Source: Aliiroseovarius marinus (lineage in GTDB: Bacteria; Pseudomonadota; Alphaproteobacteria; Rhodobacterales; Rhodobacteraceae). From it: DNA of 64,000 nt. The notes under the pieces are model-generated. The model made no database searches and was not told the origin of the DNA. It saw only the letters and a list, made by a program, of their open reading frames with translations. This document shows positions 59,942-64,000 of the stretch, piece by piece (the first letter of the stretch is position 1; each line of letters starts with the position of its first letter). Where the stretch lies: the NCBI RefSeq assembly GCF_004360145.1, contig NZ_SAIT01000011.1:174939-238938 (forward strand), in the 5' to 3' direction. The translations under genes were made by a program, and so were the position numbers.

Positions 59942-61030
59942 TTAAGTCCTTAGCGAATTCTTCGCGCGCTGGCGCATGTTCTCGGCAAAGCGGATGGCGG
60001 CGGCGACAGCCTGATACTGATCGGGCGGCACTTCCTGTCCGATCTCGACCGTGGCATGTAGGGCACGTGCAGTGGGGGGATCGCGGTGGATCGGAACGCC
60101 GTTTTCAGAGGCAACCTCGCGGATGCGGGCGGCAATTTCGTCCACGCCTTTAGCGACACAAATCGGAGCCTCGCCCGGCAGGCGCGACCATTTCAGGGCC
60201 ACCGCATAATGGGTCGGGTTCACGACAATCACGTCGGCATCCGGCACATCCTGCAGCATCTGGTTGGTCGCGATATCATAGGCCTTCTGGCGCCGCTGCC
60301 CTTTCATATGCGGGTCGCCTTCGTTTTGCTTGATCTCGTCCATCAGCTCTTTGTGGGACATGCGGTTTTTGCGCAGGTGCTCTTGCTTTTGCCACAGGAA
60401 GTCGATCCCGCCGATGACCAAGGCAACCAGCAGGACGATGGCGAAAAACTCGACCGATAACTCAAGCAGCAACACCGACACCATGCCGGGGTTCAGGGCA
60501 AGAGCCGCCAACATCTCGGGCAGGTTGACCCAGATGAAAATGCCCAAAATGACGCTGTAGATCGACAGTTTCACGAAGCTTTTGAAGAACTCGAACAGGC
60601 CAGATCGCCCAAACTTGTTCTTGGCATTCGATAGCGGCGAAATCCGGTTCAGCTTTGGCATCAGCTTTTCAGGCGAGACCACGAAGCTGCGTGTCACCAC
60701 TGTCAGGCCCAATACGGCCACCATCGGCATCAACAGCCACGGCGTCAGGTGCCAAGCGATCGACGTAACGGCGTTCGCAAGCACGGGGCCGCCGCTGCCC
60801 TGAAAGGCGTTTTGCGCGAGCTGATTCGAGCGTTCCAACATCGCTGAAAACACGCCCCCAAGCCCGGTCATCGTGGACGCCCCGACCGCCGAGGTCAGCA
60901 GCAAGAGGACGAGATAAGACATGGCTGTGTTCAGATCCGAGGACCGGGCGACCTCACCACGTTTTCGGGCGTCGTCCAGTTTCTTCTGGGTTGGCTCGTG
61001 TTGCTTGCTGTCGTCGTCTTCACCAGCCAT
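59942..61030 (-). CDS. flhB: Flagellar export protein FlhB
   Basis: A 362-residue component of the flagellar type III export gate that switches substrate from rod/hook to filament. Four transmembrane segments fill residues 35-210, and the cytoplasmic part contains the autocleavage motif NPTH (VVNPTHYAVALKW near residue 268). The start at MAGEDDDSK is coupled to fliR by a TGATG overlap. It lies downstream of flhA and fliR, as in other alphaproteobacteria. Confidence 0.95.
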   Translation of the reverse strand: MAGEDDDSKQHEPTQKKLDDARKRGEVARSSDLNTAMSYLVLLLLTSAVGASTMTGLGGVFSAMLERSNQLAQNAFQGSGGPVLANAVTSIAWHLTPWLLMPMVAVLGLTVVTRSFVVSPEKLMPKLNRISPLSNAKNKFGRSGLFEFFKSFVKLSIYSVILGIFIWVNLPEMLAALALNPGMVSVLLLELSVEFFAIVLLVALVIGGIDFLWQKQEHLRKNRMSHKELMDEIKQNEGDPHMKGQRRQKAYDIATNQMLQDVPDADVIVVNPTHYAVALKWSRLPGEAPICVAKGVDEIAARIREVASENGVPIHRDPPTARALHATVEIGQEVPPDQYQAVAAAIRFAENMRQRAKNSLRT

Positions 61031-61803
61031 CACCAGCCTCCGAACGGGTTAAGCAACAGCGCCTCGAATGCGCGTTGCCAGATGGGGAGCAACACAGGCG
61101 TTGTCAGGGCCAGCAAGATCAAGCCGCCCGCCGTGATCGCAGGGGCGCCGACAAAGGCGACCATCAGTTGCGGCATGGCGCGGTTGATGACGCCAAGGGC
61201 CACGTTATAGAGCAGCGAAACGATGACGAAGGGTGCGGCCAGCGCGAAGGCAAAGCCGAAACAGCGCGCAATATGCATGATGCCCCAGTCTGAAAATCCT
61301 TGAGTGTCCGGCAGTCCGCCAACGGGAAAGACTTGATATGATAGGATGAACCCCTCGACGATCCGCACATGCAGTCCCAACATCGCGGCCAAGGCCAGAC
61401 CCGAGATCGTCAGGACGTGTCCGATAGCAGGCTGCGGGTCCGAGTTGTTCCCCCCCATCAATTGTGCAAGCGATGTGGACTGCGCCGCGATGCTGCCCGC
61501 GATCTGCAAGGACATAATGGCAAGACGCAAAACGATTCCGAAGCCAAGCCCGACAATCGGTTCGCTCATCAAGTAAATCGTCGAACTCAGCTCCTCGATC
61601 GAGGCGCCGATGGTGGTCGCCATGGCCGGGGCAACAATCACGGTAAAGGCAAGCCCCAAAAAAAGGCGTACCCGGACGGGCACCATGGTTTCGCCGAAAG
61701 CAGGCAGCAGTGCCATCGTCGCACCCACGCGCAGAAACACCACGAAGCCCAGCATGAAAAACGCCTGAGACTGGGCCATGATCTGGGCGAGCTGTTCGTT
61801 CAT
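61030..61803 (-). CDS. fliR: Flagellar export protein FliR
   Basis: A 257-residue polytopic membrane protein of the flagellar export channel, with about six hydrophobic segments, including FFMLGFVVFLRVGATMALLP (residues 15-34) and VNLAQLMGG-like central loops. It is flanked by flhA (four-base ATGA overlap) and flhB. Length and topology are those of FliR. Confidence 0.93.
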   Translation of the reverse strand: MNEQLAQIMAQSQAFFMLGFVVFLRVGATMALLPAFGETMVPVRVRLFLGLAFTVIVAPAMATTIGASIEELSSTIYLMSEPIVGLGFGIVLRLAIMSLQIAGSIAAQSTSLAQLMGGNNSDPQPAIGHVLTISGLALAAMLGLHVRIVEGFILSYQVFPVGGLPDTQGFSDWGIMHIARCFGFAFALAAPFVIVSLLYNVALGVINRAMPQLMVAFVGAPAITAGGLILLALTTPVLLPIWQRAFEALLLNPFGGW

Positions 61804-63878
61804 GCGGGCACCAAACCAACCAGCGACGGGCGGGCCTCGGTCCCGATTTCTTCGAATGAGAGGACGGGGTTTGCAATGCCCTTGGCGGACAGGACCGTCC
61901 GCAAGAACCGGCGTCTGCGGGATGAGGTGACGACCGCGGGATAGATCCCGGTTTCGCCCGCCCGTGCGATCTTGTCTGCCACGGCGTTGGCCAAGCGATT
62001 GAACTCTTCCGGTGGGAGGGCGACTTCGCCTCGGTCTGGATCGAGTTGATGGGACTGAAAACAGGCCTCCCATTCAGGGGCCAACTGCACCAGCGGGATG
62101 GTGCCATCTTCGCGTTTCAACTCGGCCAGCAGTTGGAAGTTCAGCCGCTGACGCACGTGATCGCAGATGGCCTCGGGCGTGCCGAACACAGGGCGTGCCT
62201 CGGCGACGCTTTCCAAGATGACGGGTAGGTTGCGGATGGAGACACGCTCTTCCAGCAGCAGACGCAACACCGAATGCAGCAGATCAAGCGGGACCTTGTC
62301 CGGAACCAGTTCGTCCAGCAGGCGGCGATTGGCCTCGGCCCGCGCAGGATCCGAGAGGTTCACGAACTCGTCCAGCAACCGGCGCAGCGCCTTCAGGCCC
62401 AGCAGGCGCGGGAAGTTCTGCTTCATGACTTCCAGAAGGTGGGTGGCCAAAACTTCGGTGGGTGAAACCACGGCGCACCCAGCCAGTGCCGCCTGTTCTT
62501 GGTCGCCATCCGCAATCCAACGCGCGGGGGCTTGATAGACGGGCTCCAACACATCTTCCCCTTCGGGCAGAAGGGCGTCGTCCCCGCTAAGGATAATCAG
62601 CGCCTTGTCTGGCATCAGGCGATTGCGGGCTTGCTCAACCCCCTGAATTTTAATCGTATAGGTGCCCGCGGGAAGAGATCCGTTATCGGTCAGGCGGATC
62701 TCGGGCAGGATCAGGCCGAACGCGCTGGCCGTGTGGTTGCGGATGCTGGAAATGCGGGCGTCTAGACCGGTGGCGGGATCCAGAACCATTGCGACCAGAT
62801 CGGCTGCAAATTCTACATGGATATCGTCAAGATCGAGGATGTCTCCGATGCTTTCCTCCGGTGTTTCAAGCTGGTTTTCTTGCGCCTCTTGTGGATCTGA
62901 TGCGTTCGCGGCTTCCTGTTGTTTTGCAGCCCACCAAGAGGCCGCCCCCAAGGCGATGGCGCCCAGGATGAACGGCACAAATGGCAGGCCGGGAACCAGT
63001 CCGAACAGGCCCATCAAAAATGCCACGGTAGCAAGGGCCGACGGATGCTTTCCGAACTGTGAAAACAAGGCCAGGTCGGTCGATCCCGAGGTTCCACCAC
63101 GCGCCAGCAGCAAAGCCGATGCTATCGAAATGATTACGGCCGGTATCTGGGTAACCAACCCGTCCCCGACGGTCAAAATGGCGTAGGTCTGGAAGGCTGC
63201 GGACAGGTCCATCCCATGGATCACCACCCCGATGATCAGCCCCATGACGAGGTTCAGGAAGGTGATCAGCAACCCAGCTACCGCGTCCCCTTTGACGAAT
63301 TTCGACGCACCGTCGAGTGACCCAAAGAACGTGGTTTCGGCCTGCTCGCGCTCGCGCCGCGCTTTCGCTTCGGCGTGGTCGATCGCACCCGCGGACATGT
63401 CGCTGTCGATGGCAAGCTGCTTGCCAGGCATGCCGTCCAACGCAAAGCGAGCCCCGACTTCGGCCATGCGGGTTGCGCCTTTGGTGATGACGATGAAGTT
63501 GACGATCAACAGCACACAGAAGACGACCAATCCCAGCAGAATGCTGCCACCCATGACGAAACTGGCAAACCCTTCGATGACACTGCCCGCCGCCGAGGTG
63601 CCGGTGTGCCCATTCCCGATAATGAGCTTGGTGGATGAGACGTTCAAAGACAGTCTGAGCATCAAAGAGGCAAGCAACACTGTCGGGAAGGCTGAGAAAT
63701 CCAGCGGACGTTCGATGAACAGCGTGACTGTGAACATCAAAATGGCCAGAGCAAAGGACGCAGCGAGGCCCAGATCCAGCACCCAAGCTGGCATTGGCAG
63801 GATCATCATTACGATGATCGCCATCAAGGCGAGTGCGAGCAGAATGGTGGGACGGAAGACGCCTTGGATGTTTTTCAT
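61800..63878 (-). CDS. flhA: Flagellar export protein FlhA
   Basis: A 692-residue export-gate protein. The N-terminal half has about eight transmembrane helices (from LLALALMAIIVMMILP at residues 13-28 to about residue 325) with the FHIPEP-type cytoplasmic loop region (VGARFALDGMPGKQLAIDSDMSAG near 140). The C-terminal half is the cytoplasmic ring domain that binds chaperone-substrate complexes. The ATG at MKNIQGVF gives the normal family start; the open frame runs further upstream without similarity. The operon proceeds flhA-fliR-flhB-coiled-coil protein. Confidence 0.95.
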   Translation of the reverse strand: MKNIQGVFRPTILLALALMAIIVMMILPMPAWVLDLGLAASFALAILMFTVTLFIERPLDFSAFPTVLLASLMLRLSLNVSSTKLIIGNGHTGTSAAGSVIEGFASFVMGGSILLGLVVFCVLLIVNFIVITKGATRMAEVGARFALDGMPGKQLAIDSDMSAGAIDHAEAKARREREQAETTFFGSLDGASKFVKGDAVAGLLITFLNLVMGLIIGVVIHGMDLSAAFQTYAILTVGDGLVTQIPAVIISIASALLLARGGTSGSTDLALFSQFGKHPSALATVAFLMGLFGLVPGLPFVPFILGAIALGAASWWAAKQQEAANASDPQEAQENQLETPEESIGDILDLDDIHVEFAADLVAMVLDPATGLDARISSIRNHTASAFGLILPEIRLTDNGSLPAGTYTIKIQGVEQARNRLMPDKALIILSGDDALLPEGEDVLEPVYQAPARWIADGDQEQAALAGCAVVSPTEVLATHLLEVMKQNFPRLLGLKALRRLLDEFVNLSDPARAEANRRLLDELVPDKVPLDLLHSVLRLLLEERVSIRNLPVILESVAEARPVFGTPEAICDHVRQRLNFQLLAELKREDGTIPLVQLAPEWEACFQSHQLDPDRGEVALPPEEFNRLANAVADKIARAGETGIYPAVVTSSRRRRFLRTVLSAKGIANPVLSFEEIGTEARPSLVGLVPA

Positions 63879-64000
63879 CTTTGCCAACAACCCGCAAAGG
63901 TGGATTGCTGCCGACAGATCAACTGCACCGGCCTGTAGTTGTGTCTTTGTAGAGCACGAATATAAAGGGCGGCGCAATATTGGACCACGGTAGCGCCGCC
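63879..64000. other. Region upstream of flhA, nothing assignable
   Basis: No convincing gene is seen in the last 122 bases. On the minus strand one frame is open to a stop overlapping the flhA start, but its residues do not resemble any flagellar protein I know. A preceding gene may end here or outside the window. Confidence 0.3.

Noticed and set aside
1..64000. CRISPR arrays, insertion sequences, integrases, rRNA and phage genes.
   Set aside because: None could be recognised: no regularly spaced repeats, transposase motifs or rRNA sequence; only one tRNA was found.

Overview
The window is a chromosomal segment of a marine-type alphaproteobacterium, most probably of the Rhodobacteraceae (Roseobacter group). 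This rests on recognition, not on a search. Supporting points are a compact SAM/SAH-type riboswitch in front of metK (a Rhodobacterales speciality), irr divergent from fabA-fabB-fabI, the order miaB-phoH-ybeY-corC-lnt-metK, a PCu(A)C copper chaperone, a Hint-domain protein of the type common in these genomes, and a GC-rich coding style with GTG and TTG starts.

Layout. 1-10.6 kb: end of rpmB, a copper chaperone pair, a sirtuin/HxlR pair, small enzymes, a leucine-type dehydrogenase divergent from an Lrp/AsnC regulator, lepA, two AT-richer orphan genes, phnA, two tiny membrane proteins and tRNA-Arg(TCT). 10.6-34.5 kb: an accessory catabolic region. It holds an RpiR regulator with a Rieske oxygenase, an aldehyde dehydrogenase and a carboxymuconolactone-decarboxylase-like protein on the minus strand. 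Divergent from these is a tightly overlapping plus-strand operon: a dimethylglycine-dehydrogenase-like flavoenzyme, an MDR dehydrogenase, two tandem enolase-superfamily enzymes and a class III aminotransferase. Next is a minus-strand set typical of hydroxyproline catabolism (proline-racemase-family epimerase, DHDPS-family deaminase, FCD-type GntR regulator, alpha-ketoglutarate-semialdehyde dehydrogenase), with an identical 13-bp palindrome in front of its first gene and in front of the dehydrogenase. Then come a Hint-domain gene and a second minus-strand catabolic series (enolase-superfamily enzyme, zinc alcohol dehydrogenase, enol-lactonase-like hydrolase, EEP phosphohydrolase, threonine dehydratase, alpha/beta hydrolase).

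34.5-59.5 kb is mostly core: fabA/fabB/fabI with divergent irr, an FKBP, miaB to lnt, the riboswitch and metK, trmB, aroA-cmk, rpsA, ihfB-lapA-trpF-trpB, a serine hydrolase, DUF2332-pth, an FkbM methyltransferase and rplY. 59.5-64 kb is the end of a flagellar export operon (flhA-fliR-flhB plus a small coiled-coil protein).

The strongest candidate for an undescribed system is the 11.6-27.0 kb region. Its genes fit stepwise N-demethylation of a quaternary or N-methylated, probably proline-like, compound, followed by epimerisation or dehydration and entry into 2-oxoglutarate. The substrate cannot be fixed from sequence, and the expected Rieske reductase, D-hydroxyproline oxidase and transporter genes are absent here. 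A second recurrent signal is a dispersed intergenic element (four copies) with a conserved core and a GGGGC-type hairpin, which sits just after genes.
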